Notes under the pieces: model-generated
Told to the model about the DNA's origin: nothing
Databases searched by the model: none
The model's input: only the letters and a program-made list of their open reading frames with translations
Shown: piece after piece, positions 1-7,672 of the stretch
Position numbering within the stretch: the stretch's first letter is position 1
Layout: each line of letters opens with the position of its first letter
Source of the DNA: JBEATZ01 sp041178545
GTDB taxonomy: Bacteria > Planctomycetota > UBA1135 > UBA2386
DNA: 14,555 nucleotides
Assembly: GCA_041178545.1 (NCBI GenBank)
Contig: JBEGVB010000194.1
Coordinates: 1 to 14,555 of the forward strand
Reading direction: 5' to 3'
Made by a program: the position numbers and the translations under genes

Positions 1-975
1 CTCGTGGTGGCCCTGCGGCACGTCGAGGAACGGGTAGCTGCGGTTGCTGCCCGCGTTGCCGAGCATGAACGAGGCGACGCGCGTGCGGTCGGTGGCGATG
101 GCCATGGCGAGCAGTTCGTACATGAGGTCGAGCTGCTCGGGGAAGGCACGGGCCTCGCGCAGGCCCTTTGGCACCTCTACCTGCTCGCGCGCGGCCTCGG
201 TGCGGTTGAGGCGCTGCTCGAGCTCGCGCACGGCGCCGAGGTACTGGTCGAGCTTGCGGCGGTCGGCAGGGCCGAGCCTGCCGGCAAGCGACTTCGCGTC
301 CGCCTGCACGGCATCGAGCACGCTGCTGCGCCGGCGCCGCTCGCGCGCCGCGTCGGCCGCGCCCTGCACCGCGTCCGGGTCGCCGAACAGCCGGGCAAAC
401 ACCGCGCGGGGCGAGGTCTCCTTGGCCAGCGGCGTGGACTCGTCGCGCCACGACACGTTGTTGCTGTAGGCGCAGGAGTAACCCGAGTCGCAGGCACCGG
501 CTTGGCTGCCCTTCTCCATCCCGAGCTGGAGCGAGGCGAACTCGGTCGCGGGTCCGACCGTGGCAGCGATGAGCTGGTCGATGCTGGTGCCAACGCGGAG
601 GTCGGCGCCGCCGGTCTTGAACGGGTGGGCGCAGGTGAGGAAGGACGCGGCAGCGCGCGCATGGTCGCCGGGCCCGTCGCCGTGGCCGCGGCCGCCGTCG
701 ATGGCAAGGCCGCTGAAGACGGTGACGCGGGAACGCAGCGGGGCCAGTGGCTCCAGCAGGTACGGCAGCTCGAAGCTCCTGCCGGTGGCCGCGGGCTTCC
801 AGTCGTCCATCTTCTTGCCGTTGGGCGCGAACACGAACACGCAGCGCAACGGCACGGGCGCGGACCGAGTGCGCAGGGCCGGCACCATGGCGTCGAGCCA
901 CGGCAGTGCGAGGCTCGCGCCGAGGCCGCGCAGCACGGTGCGGCGGTCGAGGGCGCGGTTGCGGAACGGCAGCAT
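1..975 (-). CDS. DUF1552 family secreted protein (partial, C-terminus beyond window edge)
   Basis: This is the N-terminal 325 residues of a DUF1552 protein; the frame stays open to base 1, so the C-terminus lies outside the window. The start is the ATG at 975. The N-terminus carries a twin-arginine-like segment (DRRTVLRGLGASLALP, residues 10-25), as DUF1552 proteins commonly do, so export through Tat is likely. Diagnostic stretches are FVFAPNGKKMDDWKP (47-61), a GDGPGDHARAAASFLTCAHP region (99-118) and CDSGYSCAYSNNVSWR (162-177). DUF1552 genes in Planctomycetota and Verrucomicrobiota are typically next to DUF1592 heme proteins, and here the gene lies 60 bp downstream of one on the same strand. 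The two are very probably co-transcribed and may act together in the periplasm. The biochemical function of the family is not established. I see no clear Shine-Dalgarno sequence before the start. Confidence 0.93.
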   Translation of the reverse strand, partial: MLPFRNRALDRRTVLRGLGASLALPWLDAMVPALRTRSAPVPLRCVFVFAPNGKKMDDWKPAATGRSFELPYLLEPLAPLRSRVTVFSGLAIDGGRGHGDGPGDHARAAASFLTCAHPFKTGGADLRVGTSIDQLIAATVGPATEFASLQLGMEKGSQAGACDSGYSCAYSNNVSWRDESTPLAKETSPRAVFARLFGDPDAVQGAADAARERRRRSSVLDAVQADAKSLAGRLGPADRRKLDQYLGAVRELEQRLNRTEAAREQVEVPKGLREARAFPEQLDLMYELLAMAIATDRTRVASFMLGNAGSNRSYPFLDVPQGHHE

Positions 976-1035
976 GTCACGGGATCATCGCACGGCGCCG
1001 GTCCGGGGAAAGACCCTGGTGGCGTGCGCGTGAGC

Positions 1036-3333
1036 TCAGGGTGCGCCGCGCAGCCGGAACGCTGGCAGGTCGGCCACGGCGCGCACCATGTCGCGCAACG
1101 TCACCTTGGGCTGCGCACGGAGCCTGGTCGCCACGCGGTCGAGGTCGAGGTGGTCGCGCGGGCGCAACTCGCGACCGGTGGCGTAGACGAACAGGCGGCC
1201 CAGCAGCGCACGGACGAAGGCAGGGTCGTCGCGCACCAGCGCACGGAGCCCTGCGACCCCCTGCAGCGTGCGTCCGTCGGGCAGGGTGGCACTCGCGTCG
1301 ATGGGCCCGGCACTGTCGGTGGTGCGGTGCCTGCCGATGGCGTCGAACTCCTCCAGCGCGAACCCGATCGCGTCCATGCGGACGTGGCACACGGCACACT
1401 CGCTGCGCTCGCGGTGGACGGCAAGCTGCTCGCGGAAGGACCTGGAGCTGTCGACCTTCTCCTCCCCGGCAAGGGTGTCGTTGCCTGGTGGCGGCGGCGG
1501 CGGTGCGGCACCGAGGAGGTTCTCGAGGACCCACTTGCCGCGCTTCACGGGCGAGGTGCGCGTCGGGTTGCTGGTGAGGGCGTGGACCGAGCCGTGGCCA
1601 AGGATGCCGCTGCGCACGAGGTGCTCGCCGCGCAGCTCGACGCGGTGGAAGCCGTCCCCTGCCGGCGCCGGCATGCCGTAGAACGCCGCCAGCTGGGCGT
1701 CGACGTGGGTGAAGCCGGCATCGAGCAGTTCGCGCACGTCGCGGTCCTCGCGCAGCACGGCGAGGAACAGCAGCTCGGTCTCGCGCCGCAGCGAGGCGCG
1801 CAGCTGGTCGAAGCCGGGGAACCGCGTCGGGTCCGGTGTCCGGTCGGCAAGGGCCCGCAGTTCGAGCCACTGGGCGGCAAAGCTGGTGGCGAGCGACTCG
1901 CTGCGCGGGTCCGCGAGCATGCGGTCGAGCTGGGCGGAGAACACTGCGTCCTGCGGGAGGGTGCCCCTCGCGGCGAAGTCGAGGAGCTGTGCGTCGGGCG
2001 CGCTGGCCCACAGGAAGTACGAGAGCCGCGTCGCGAGTGCGTGGGCAGGGAGCACTCCTGCCGGACCCGTGGGCTCGACCCGGAAGAGGAAGTGGGGCGA
2101 GGCGAGGGCCGCCTGCAGCACCGTCCTGCGGGCAACGGTCTCGTCGTCGCCCTCGCGCAGCAGACCGGTGGCCAGTGCGACCATGCGGCCCACCTCGGCG
2201 TCTGCAGGCGGTCGCCGCCATGCGCGCAGCAGCAGGGCGCGGACGTATGCACGCAACCGTGCGGTGGCGTCGCCCTTGGCGGCAAGTGCGCTGTCGAGCC
2301 ATGCGCGCTGGGGCGGCACCACGGCAGCGTCGAGTGGACCGCGCACACGCACCTCGCCGACCCGCAGGTTGCGGTCGCGCCGACGCGGGTCGGGGTTGTC
2401 GGGGTCGTAGAAGTCGTTGGTGAACGCGAGGCGCAGCGCGTGCTGGCCGCCGGTCACCGGCAACGTGATGGACTGGTCCCGCAGCTCGCGCCACCCGACG
2501 TCGAACAAGTCGAGTTCGCGGCCGTCCAGCCGCACGCGCAACCGCGCGGGGTCGTTGCCGGCCTGGTCCGCGCCTGCCTGCCACTCGAGCCGGTAGGTGC
2601 CGTCGCGCGGCACGCGGAAGGCCTGCTCGAGTTCTGCACCGGTGTAGAAGTTGGCGACGTCGCCCTGCCCGCCGATGCCGGGCCCACCCACGAGTTGCAT
2701 CTCGGCCGCGGCAAACCGCTGCACCGGCGGGTTGGCAGGGTCGATGCCGTCGAAGACGCGCTCGGCCACGGCAGCCGATGCGTCGAGCCACGCCTCGAGG
2801 TGGAGCGTGGAGAAGGACAATGCCGCGCCGATGTTGTCGAAGCCGTAGCCGAGGTCGTCAGGCGGCACCTTGTCGCCGATCGGCACCTGCACGCCGAACA
2901 GGTCCTGCACCGTGCGCTCCCACTCGTTGCGGCTGAGGCGGCGCACGACCGGGCGCCCGGGGTCCACCGGCAGCGCAGGCACCGCGCGCGCGAGGACGGA
3001 GTCGATCCACGTCGTGAGGGCAACCCGCCCTGCAGGCGTGGGCGCCTCGGCGTCGGGCGGCGGCATCTCGGCCGTGCCCACGCGCTCGCGCACGCGCAGC
3101 AGAGCGTGCAGCCAGCCCACCGAGCCCTCCTGCAGCACGTCGCCACCGAGCAGGGACTCGAGCCGGAAGTTGCCCTTTGCAGCACCGTCGCCGTGGCAGT
3201 CGGCACAGTGCCGTGCGAGGAGTTCGCGCTGCGCCTCGGGCCACGGTGCCGTGGTCCCCGGCTGCTGGCCGCGCAGGGCGCAGGGCAGCAGCACGAGGAA
3301 CAGGCCGAGCAGGGCTGCGGGTGCCGTGCGCAT
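1036..3333 (-). CDS. Secreted di-heme DUF1587/DUF1595/DUF1592/DUF1588/DUF1585 protein (PSD1-like)
   Basis: This is a 765-residue exported multidomain protein typical of Planctomycetota. The chosen ATG at 3333 is followed directly by a Sec signal peptide (residues 1-22, MRTAPAALLGLFLVLLPCAL). In order I see: an N-terminal c-type heme segment with C43-A-D-C46-H47 and a distal MPPP at 90-93; a DUF1587 segment (RRLSRNEWERTVQDLFG, 131-147); a carbohydrate-binding-like beta region (about 240-305); DUF1595 (about 360-420); DUF1592 (LATRLSYFLWASAP, 433-446); DUF1588 (TRTSPVKRGKWVLE, 591-604); a proline run (611-616); and DUF1585 with a second heme-type motif C646-A-V-C649-H650. The domain order and length are normal for the family. 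Two CxxCH motifs suggest a periplasmic redox role, often speculated to involve polysaccharide breakdown, but no reaction is established. It is first in the operon with the DUF1552 gene. Starts further upstream are open but lack a signal peptide at the N-terminus. Confidence 0.93.
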   Translation of the reverse strand: MRTAPAALLGLFLVLLPCALRGQQPGTTAPWPEAQRELLARHCADCHGDGAAKGNFRLESLLGGDVLQEGSVGWLHALLRVRERVGTAEMPPPDAEAPTPAGRVALTTWIDSVLARAVPALPVDPGRPVVRRLSRNEWERTVQDLFGVQVPIGDKVPPDDLGYGFDNIGAALSFSTLHLEAWLDASAAVAERVFDGIDPANPPVQRFAAAEMQLVGGPGIGGQGDVANFYTGAELEQAFRVPRDGTYRLEWQAGADQAGNDPARLRVRLDGRELDLFDVGWRELRDQSITLPVTGGQHALRLAFTNDFYDPDNPDPRRRDRNLRVGEVRVRGPLDAAVVPPQRAWLDSALAAKGDATARLRAYVRALLLRAWRRPPADAEVGRMVALATGLLREGDDETVARRTVLQAALASPHFLFRVEPTGPAGVLPAHALATRLSYFLWASAPDAQLLDFAARGTLPQDAVFSAQLDRMLADPRSESLATSFAAQWLELRALADRTPDPTRFPGFDQLRASLRRETELLFLAVLREDRDVRELLDAGFTHVDAQLAAFYGMPAPAGDGFHRVELRGEHLVRSGILGHGSVHALTSNPTRTSPVKRGKWVLENLLGAAPPPPPPGNDTLAGEEKVDSSRSFREQLAVHRERSECAVCHVRMDAIGFALEEFDAIGRHRTTDSAGPIDASATLPDGRTLQGVAGLRALVRDDPAFVRALLGRLFVYATGRELRPRDHLDLDRVATRLRAQPKVTLRDMVRAVADLPAFRLRGAP

Positions 3334-3342
3334 ACGGGACAG

Positions 3343-3348
3343 AGCGTA
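3343..3348 (-). promoter_or_regulatory. Putative -10 box (TACGCT) of the DUF1592-DUF1552 operon
   Basis: On the minus strand TACGCT ends 9 nt before the ATG at 3333. It fits the TANNNT pattern seen before other genes that head transcription units here. No convincing -35 box is visible. If it is used, the transcript would have almost no 5' leader. Confidence 0.3.
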
Positions 3349-3411
3349 GGTGGTGCGGCGGGAAATGGGAGCGGATGACCGAGCGGTGACATACGCCCGG
3401 AAAACCCGTCC

Positions 3412-3417
3412 TAGCTT
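3412..3417 (+). promoter_or_regulatory. Putative -10 box (TAGCTT) of the YGTGC protein-kinase-regulator operon
   Basis: TAGCTT lies 8 nt before the ATG at 3426. A GTGACA element at 3386-3391 resembles a -35 box, but the spacer is 20 bp, longer than usual. No Shine-Dalgarno sequence fits between the box and the ATG, so the transcript may be leaderless or nearly so. Confidence 0.35.
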
Positions 3418-3425
3418 GCTTGCCC

Positions 3426-4556
3426 ATGAACACCACCCGCACCCTCGCGTTCGCCCTCGGTCTGCTGGCCGCGGGCTCGGGCCTCGTGGCCCAGAACTAC
3501 GCCTACCTGCCTGCAAGCCTGAACCCGAACGGCAACGAGCTGGCCAACTACAGCCTGCGTCCGTTCATGCAGCCGGACAGCAAGGTCCAGATGTTCTTCG
3601 ACGCCACGGAAGTGGGCTCGAACTCGCTGACCATCGACGAGCTGACGCTGCGCTGGGACGGCCCGCTGCCGCAGGTGGGCGCCCCCGGTCCCTTTGCCAT
3701 CCAGCGCCTGCGCATCAACGTGGGCGTGAGCTCGGTCGCGACGCCGGGTGCGACGTTTGCCGCCAACCTGAGCGCCCCGCTCACGACCGTGTTCGACAGC
3801 CCCTGGTCCTACCTGCCCGACCCGGGCGTGGTCGGCTTCCACGCATGGGGCGAGCCCGGCAACGCACTCAAGTTCCCGTTCACGACGCCCGTCTCGGTGG
3901 TGGTCCCCCCGAACAGCTGGCTCGTGGTCGAGCTGGTGATGGAGGGCAACAACATCGCCAGTTTCGGCTTCAGCCACGCGCTGGTGGACGCCGCACGCGC
4001 CACGGGTGGGCCGGTCGACGGCGTGGTGACCAACTACGGCACCGGCTGCTCGGCACCGCAGGCGAGCGCAGCGGTGATCGGTTCGACCGGTGTGCACGCG
4101 CCCGGTGCCGCACACTTCGTGAACGGCCAGAACCTGGGCGCGAACGCCCCGGTGTTCCTGATGCTGGGCCTGTCCGACGTGAGCTCGCAGCTCGGCGCGC
4201 TGCCGCTGGCCCTGCCCGGCACCAACTGCACGATCCTGCAGAGCATCGACACCTACCGACTGCTGACGGCCAACGCCTCGGGCGCGATCCCCAACAACAG
4301 CCAGGCAGCCGCCGTCGTCGTGCCCCCCACCTCCGTGCTGAACGGCGTGGTGTTCCACGAGCAGCTGCTGTCGGTGGTCGCCGGCGCCAACAGCCCGTGG
4401 GACTTCGTGCTGTCGGACGCGCGCCGCGTGCAGCTCGGCACGCTGACCCAGCCGAGCCGCGGCACCTGGACCGTGAGCCACGGCAGCCTCGCCAACCCCA
4501 CCGTGGCCGACAGGGTCGAGGCACTGGGCCTCGCCGTCCGCCTGCGGACCCTGTGA
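3426..4556 (+). CDS. Exported protein with C-terminal YGTGC beta-module, unknown function
   Basis: This is a 376-residue protein starting at the ATG at 3426; an in-frame TTG two codons earlier is less likely. Residues 1-22 are a Sec signal peptide (MNTTRTLAFALGLLAAGSGLVA). The mature protein is rich in small, polar and beta-forming residues, with very few Cys. The N-terminal part (about 25-195) is a beta-rich domain I do not recognise. At 204-208 is YGTGC, which opens a C-terminal module containing LMLGLSD (246-252), a second Cys (C268) and a terminal GTWTVSHGSLAN stretch. From memory, modules beginning YGTGC/YGxGC recur at the C-termini of many secreted planctomycete proteins; no function is known to me. 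C208 and C268 could form a disulfide. The gene ends 10 bp before the histidine kinase, so it is probably in that operon and could be the kinase's input partner (inference). Confidence 0.85.
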   Translation: MNTTRTLAFALGLLAAGSGLVAQNYAYLPASLNPNGNELANYSLRPFMQPDSKVQMFFDATEVGSNSLTIDELTLRWDGPLPQVGAPGPFAIQRLRINVGVSSVATPGATFAANLSAPLTTVFDSPWSYLPDPGVVGFHAWGEPGNALKFPFTTPVSVVVPPNSWLVVELVMEGNNIASFGFSHALVDAARATGGPVDGVVTNYGTGCSAPQASAAVIGSTGVHAPGAAHFVNGQNLGANAPVFLMLGLSDVSSQLGALPLALPGTNCTILQSIDTYRLLTANASGAIPNNSQAAAVVVPPTSVLNGVVFHEQLLSVVAGANSPWDFVLSDARRVQLGTLTQPSRGTWTVSHGSLANPTVADRVEALGLAVRLRTL

Positions 4557-4566
4557 GCGAGTCGTT

Positions 4567-5604
4567 GTGAGCGCGACTGTGGCGCGGCAACCTTCTGTTC
4601 CCGTGCCGCGCACCTCCAGCACCGTGCTGTTCTTCGCGACCGTCGCACTGGCCCTCCTGCTGGTGGGCTGGTGGACGACGTTCCACCTGTGGCAGGCAGA
4701 CGAGTTGGAGCGCGCGGGCGAGGCGCTGCTGCGCGGCGACGCCGCGGCGACGGCACTTGCACTCGGCGCGCACGACCCGGCAGAACTGGTGGAGATCGCG
4801 CAGGCACGCAGGCGCATGTGGGTCAGCGAGGCCGTGGTGTTCGGCGCGCTGATCCTCACCGGTGCTGCACTGTTCTGGTGGTCGATGCTGCGCGAGGTTC
4901 GGATCCGCCAGGAACAGGACCGGTTCCTGGCGGGCGCCACGCACGAGCTCAAGACGCCGCTCGCCACGATCCAGCTGCTGCTGGAGTCCCTGCGCGACGG
5001 GCGCGTCCCGCCGGAGAAGCAGCAGCGCTACCTCGGCTCCGGCCTGCTGGAGACCCAGCGGCTGGAACACGGGCTCACCAACGTTCTGACCGCCGCCGGC
5101 CTGCGCTCGACGGGACACGGGGTCGCGGCCGCGCTGGAGCACCGTGCGCGGCTCGGCGACCTGGCCGACGACTTGGCAGACGCAGTCGAGGCACTCTCGC
5201 CGCGCGCGGAGGCAGCTGGCGTCGAACTCGTGTGCGGGCGGACGGACTCGTTCACGACCATGCGCGACCCCGAGGGCATGCAGCTCGTGCTGCGCAACGT
5301 GCTCGACAACGCGGTGAAGTGGTCGGCAAGCGGCCAGCGCGTGACGGTTGAGTTGCGGGCGGAGGGCGACATGGTGAGGCTCCTCGTGCGCGACGAGGGC
5401 GCGGGCATGGACGCGACGGCGGTCGCCAACGCGTTCCAGCCGTTCTGGCGCAGCCCGGACCCAGCGCGGGGCGGCACCGGACTCGGCCTGCACCTGGTGC
5501 AGGAGACCGTGCGTGCGCACGGCGGGACGGTGCGCGCGAGCAGCGAGGGCCCGGGCAAGGGCACGACGATTGCCATCGAGCTGCCGCGCAGGAGTGCCGC
5601 ATGA
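4567..5604 (+). CDS. Two-component sensor histidine kinase (HisKA-HATPase_c)
   Basis: This is a 345-residue membrane sensor kinase. It starts at a GTG at 4567; the first residues (MSATVARQPS) are cytoplasmic, followed by TM1 (about 19-37), a short extracytoplasmic segment (about 38-87, largely helical and charged) and TM2 (about 88-106). The HisKA dimerisation domain has the H-box HELKTPL with phospho-accepting H126. The ATPase domain shows the N-box (VLRNVLDNAVKWS; N244, N248), the G1 box DEGAGM (276-281) and the G2 box GGTGLGLHL (302-310), so all catalytic motifs are present. The sensor segment of about 50 residues is small and has no recognisable ligand-binding domain, so sensing may depend on the membrane or on a partner. 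The stop overlaps the start of the response regulator gene (ATGA), indicating translational coupling. The cognate signal is unknown. Confidence 0.93.
   Translation: MSATVARQPSVPVPRTSSTVLFFATVALALLLVGWWTTFHLWQADELERAGEALLRGDAAATALALGAHDPAELVEIAQARRRMWVSEAVVFGALILTGAALFWWSMLREVRIRQEQDRFLAGATHELKTPLATIQLLLESLRDGRVPPEKQQRYLGSGLLETQRLEHGLTNVLTAAGLRSTGHGVAAALEHRARLGDLADDLADAVEALSPRAEAAGVELVCGRTDSFTTMRDPEGMQLVLRNVLDNAVKWSASGQRVTVELRAEGDMVRLLVRDEGAGMDATAVANAFQPFWRSPDPARGGTGLGLHLVQETVRAHGGTVRASSEGPGKGTTIAIELPRRSAA
5591..5594 (+). promoter_or_regulatory. Ribosome binding site of the response regulator
   Basis: GGAG lies 6 nt before the ATG at 5601, inside the end of the kinase gene. It is one of the few clear Shine-Dalgarno sequences in the window and supports the ATGA-overlap start. 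Confidence 0.55.
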
Positions 5605-6287
5605 GCCGCTGGGTGCTGGTGGTCGAGGACGAGCCGGCACTCGGCGAGATGCTGTGCGACAACCTCAAGGTCGACGGGCACCACGCAGAGCTGGTGACGA
5701 CCGGCCCGGCAGCGCTCACACGCATGGCTGCAGGCGGCATCGACCTGGTGGTGCTCGACATCATGCTGCCCGGCCTCGACGGCTTCGAGGTGCTGCGCCA
5801 GCTGCGGGCCCGCGGCGACGACACGCCCGTGCTCGTGCTGTCCGCACGCAGCAGCGACCGCGACCGCATCCGCGGGCTGGAGCTGCGCGCAGACGACTAC
5901 CTGACCAAGCCGTTCCACCTGCGCGAGCTGCTGCTCCGCGTGGACGCCCTGCTGCGGCGGCGACCGGCTGCACCGCCGGGCGCGGACACCCTCACCTTCG
6001 GCGGCAACACCATCGACTTCCGCACCATGACTGCGGTGACGTGGCGCAAGGAACAGGTGGAGCTCAACGGCACCGAGGTGAAGCTGCTGCGGCTGCTCGC
6101 CGCAAACCTCGGCACGGTGGTGGCACGCCGCACCATCGTCGAGCACCTGTTCGGCAGCGGCGCCGTGTCGACCGTGCGCACGCTCGACAACCTGGTGCTG
6201 CGGCTGCGCCGCCTGTTCGAGCCGGATGCGGCGGAGCCCCGCCACCTGCTCACGGTGCGCGGCGTGGGCCTGCGCCTCGTCGCCTGA
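5601..6287 (+). CDS. OmpR/PhoB-family response regulator
   Basis: This is a 228-residue DNA-binding response regulator and the cognate partner of the upstream kinase. The receiver domain (about 3-115) has the acidic pair D10/E11, the phospho-acceptor D53 (VVLDIMLPGLDG), S81 in the switch position (VLVLSARSS) and the conserved K103 (LTKPF). The C-terminal winged-helix domain (about 128-228) contains LNGTEVKLLRLLAANLG, the recognition-helix stretch VSTVRTLDNLVLRLRRLFE and the terminal wing LLTVRGVGLRLVA, as in OmpR/PhoB. Length and motifs are normal for the family. The gene order, kinase before regulator, is reversed relative to many OmpR systems. Targets cannot be read from this window; the exported protein gene at the head of the operon and the convergent astacin gene are candidates by position only. 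Confidence 0.95.
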   Translation: MSRWVLVVEDEPALGEMLCDNLKVDGHHAELVTTGPAALTRMAAGGIDLVVLDIMLPGLDGFEVLRQLRARGDDTPVLVLSARSSDRDRIRGLELRADDYLTKPFHLRELLLRVDALLRRRPAAPPGADTLTFGGNTIDFRTMTAVTWRKEQVELNGTEVKLLRLLAANLGTVVARRTIVEHLFGSGAVSTVRTLDNLVLRLRRLFEPDAAEPRHLLTVRGVGLRLVA

Positions 6288-6317
6288 GCGCGCACTGGGC
6301 GCGCCTCGCGCGGCTCA
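6285..6317. terminator. Possible bidirectional terminator hairpin at a convergent junction
   Basis: TGAGCGCGC (6285-6293) can pair with GCGCGGCTCA (6308-6317), with a one-base bulge. The stem includes the stop codons of both convergent genes (response regulator and astacin). There is no U-tract on either strand, so intrinsic termination is uncertain. Confidence 0.35.
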
Positions 6318-7613
6318 GAACACCCGCGCGGTGAGCACGTTGGAGGCGCTGATCGGCACCGTGAGCGAGTTGGGGTCCAGCACGATGGACTGGAACCACA
6401 GGTTGGTGGTTGCCGGTACGCCGTTGGGCACCGTGAAGTAGAACCGTGCCCAGCCGAGGTTGTCCCCCACCACCGGACCGCGCAGCACGGCAAGCGTCTG
6501 GAACTGGTTGCCGAGGCCGAGGCTGATGACGCCGGGCAGCACCGAGGGCTGGGCGTCGAGGCCGACGAGCAGGTAGTTGGCGCGCACGTTGTCGGTGCGC
6601 GCGGTCATCAGGTTGTTGAACCCGTTGCGCACGAGGGCCGAGCCACCGACGAGCACGGGCGGGTCGTTGCCGACGACCGCGAGCGTCATGGCGTTGCTGG
6701 CGCCGGCCTGGCTCTCCACGGTCACCTGCGCGTTGCCGATGGGCGTGTTGGAGGGGACCAGGAACTGCAGCGTGTACTGGGTCGGCCGCGTGAAGGTCAC
6801 GTTGGTGCCGTTGACGCGGATGCGCACGGCCTCGTCGAGCAGCTGGCCGGTCAGCACCACGGGCGGCGGCTGGTAGGCGGTGACGGATGCGGGCGAGAGG
6901 GTCGCGACCACGGGCGGGACGCGCGACCCGTAGGTGCGCCGCAACCCGTCCACGTCGCTCGTGCTCAGTGCCGTGCGCTGGCCCATGCCCGGCTGCGGCG
7001 TGTACGCACCGTTGACGAGCAGGGTCGGCAGGCCGTTGGCGGAGCCCTCGGTGGCGCCGAAGTGCATCACCGAGTCGAAGTCGTAGGGCGTCTGCAGGCG
7101 GTTGCCGGTGGGCACGACCTCGAAGAGGTAGCGGTCCTCGGTGGCGATGTTGGACCACTGCACCGACACGTAGGTGTCGCGGTCGGCCCGCTGGTGCTCG
7201 TGCCAGAACCCCAGCACGTGCATGAGCTCGTGCACCATCGCGAAGCGCGAGTTCCAGTTGAACACGTACAACCGCTGCATGCCGCCCTGGCGCCCCACTG
7301 GCGAGCTGTTGAGCGGCCCGTCGAGGACCTGCACCCAGTCGGACTGGGCGGCGCGCGGCACGAAGGTGACGTTGACGCGCTGCTCGATCTCCAGCATCGC
7401 CGCGCGCATCGCCGACTGCTGCGCCGGCGTCACCGACGAGCCGTAGGCATAGGGCACCACGCCGCCGGTCCAGAGCTGGCCCGCGACCACCGAGTCGGTC
7501 GCAGCCGTCGGCATCCGGCAGCCGCGCAACGGACGGTCCTGCAGGCTGCGCGGGAGCGAGGGCTCCTGGGCACCGAGCACGGCAGCGAGCAGCAGCATGG
7601 GGAGGAGGCGCAT
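6315..7613 (-). CDS. Secreted astacin-type (M12A) zinc metalloprotease
   Basis: This is a 432-residue exported protease. The start at 7613 is followed by a signal peptide (residues 1-15, MRLLPMLLLAAVLGA); M6 is a possible alternative start. The catalytic domain (about 37-230) has the full astacin zinc motif HELMHVLGFWHEH (128-140; ligands H128, H132, H138 and catalytic E129), and the Met-turn SVMHFG (181-186). The Met-turn Tyr that is usually a fifth zinc ligand in astacins is Phe (F185). After the catalytic domain come an IPT/TIG-like Ig-fold segment (about 233-315) and a C-terminal beta-rich module (about 320-432) resembling the C-terminus of the exported YGTGC protein at 3426-4556. Little propeptide is visible: only about 25 residues separate the signal peptide from the catalytic domain. 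The gene lies 59 bp downstream of the XRE regulator on the same strand and converges on the response regulator gene. Confidence 0.92.
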   Translation of the reverse strand: MRLLPMLLLAAVLGAQEPSLPRSLQDRPLRGCRMPTAATDSVVAGQLWTGGVVPYAYGSSVTPAQQSAMRAAMLEIEQRVNVTFVPRAAQSDWVQVLDGPLNSSPVGRQGGMQRLYVFNWNSRFAMVHELMHVLGFWHEHQRADRDTYVSVQWSNIATEDRYLFEVVPTGNRLQTPYDFDSVMHFGATEGSANGLPTLLVNGAYTPQPGMGQRTALSTSDVDGLRRTYGSRVPPVVATLSPASVTAYQPPPVVLTGQLLDEAVRIRVNGTNVTFTRPTQYTLQFLVPSNTPIGNAQVTVESQAGASNAMTLAVVGNDPPVLVGGSALVRNGFNNLMTARTDNVRANYLLVGLDAQPSVLPGVISLGLGNQFQTLAVLRGPVVGDNLGWARFYFTVPNGVPATTNLWFQSIVLDPNSLTVPISASNVLTARVF

Positions 7614-7622
7614 GGCGGGGCG

Positions 7623-7628
7623 ATTGTG
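7623..7628 (-). promoter_or_regulatory. Weak putative -10 box (CACAAT) before the astacin gene
   Basis: On the minus strand CACAAT ends 9 nt before the ATG at 7613. The position matches the other start-proximal boxes, but the first base departs from TANNNT and no -35 box is evident. The astacin gene could instead be read from the XRE promoter. Confidence 0.2.
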
Positions 7629-7652
7629 CCGTCACCGAGCTGCGGGCAGAAG

Positions 7653-7672
7653 CCCCGCACGCCATGGCGGGG
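7653..7672. terminator. GC hairpin just downstream of the XRE gene
   Basis: CCCCGC (7653-7658) pairs with GCGGGG (7667-7672) around an 8-nt loop that itself holds most of a GCCATGGC palindrome. It lies immediately after the XRE stop codon and before the astacin gene. There is no U-tract, so it may attenuate rather than end transcription. Confidence 0.35.

Noticed and set aside
4..3378. A plus-strand open frame of 1124 codons over the DUF1552-DUF1592 operon
   Set aside because: It is antisense to two clearly conserved genes, has a low-complexity Ala/Arg/Gly/Val composition and no recognisable domain. Long antisense frames are expected at this GC content.
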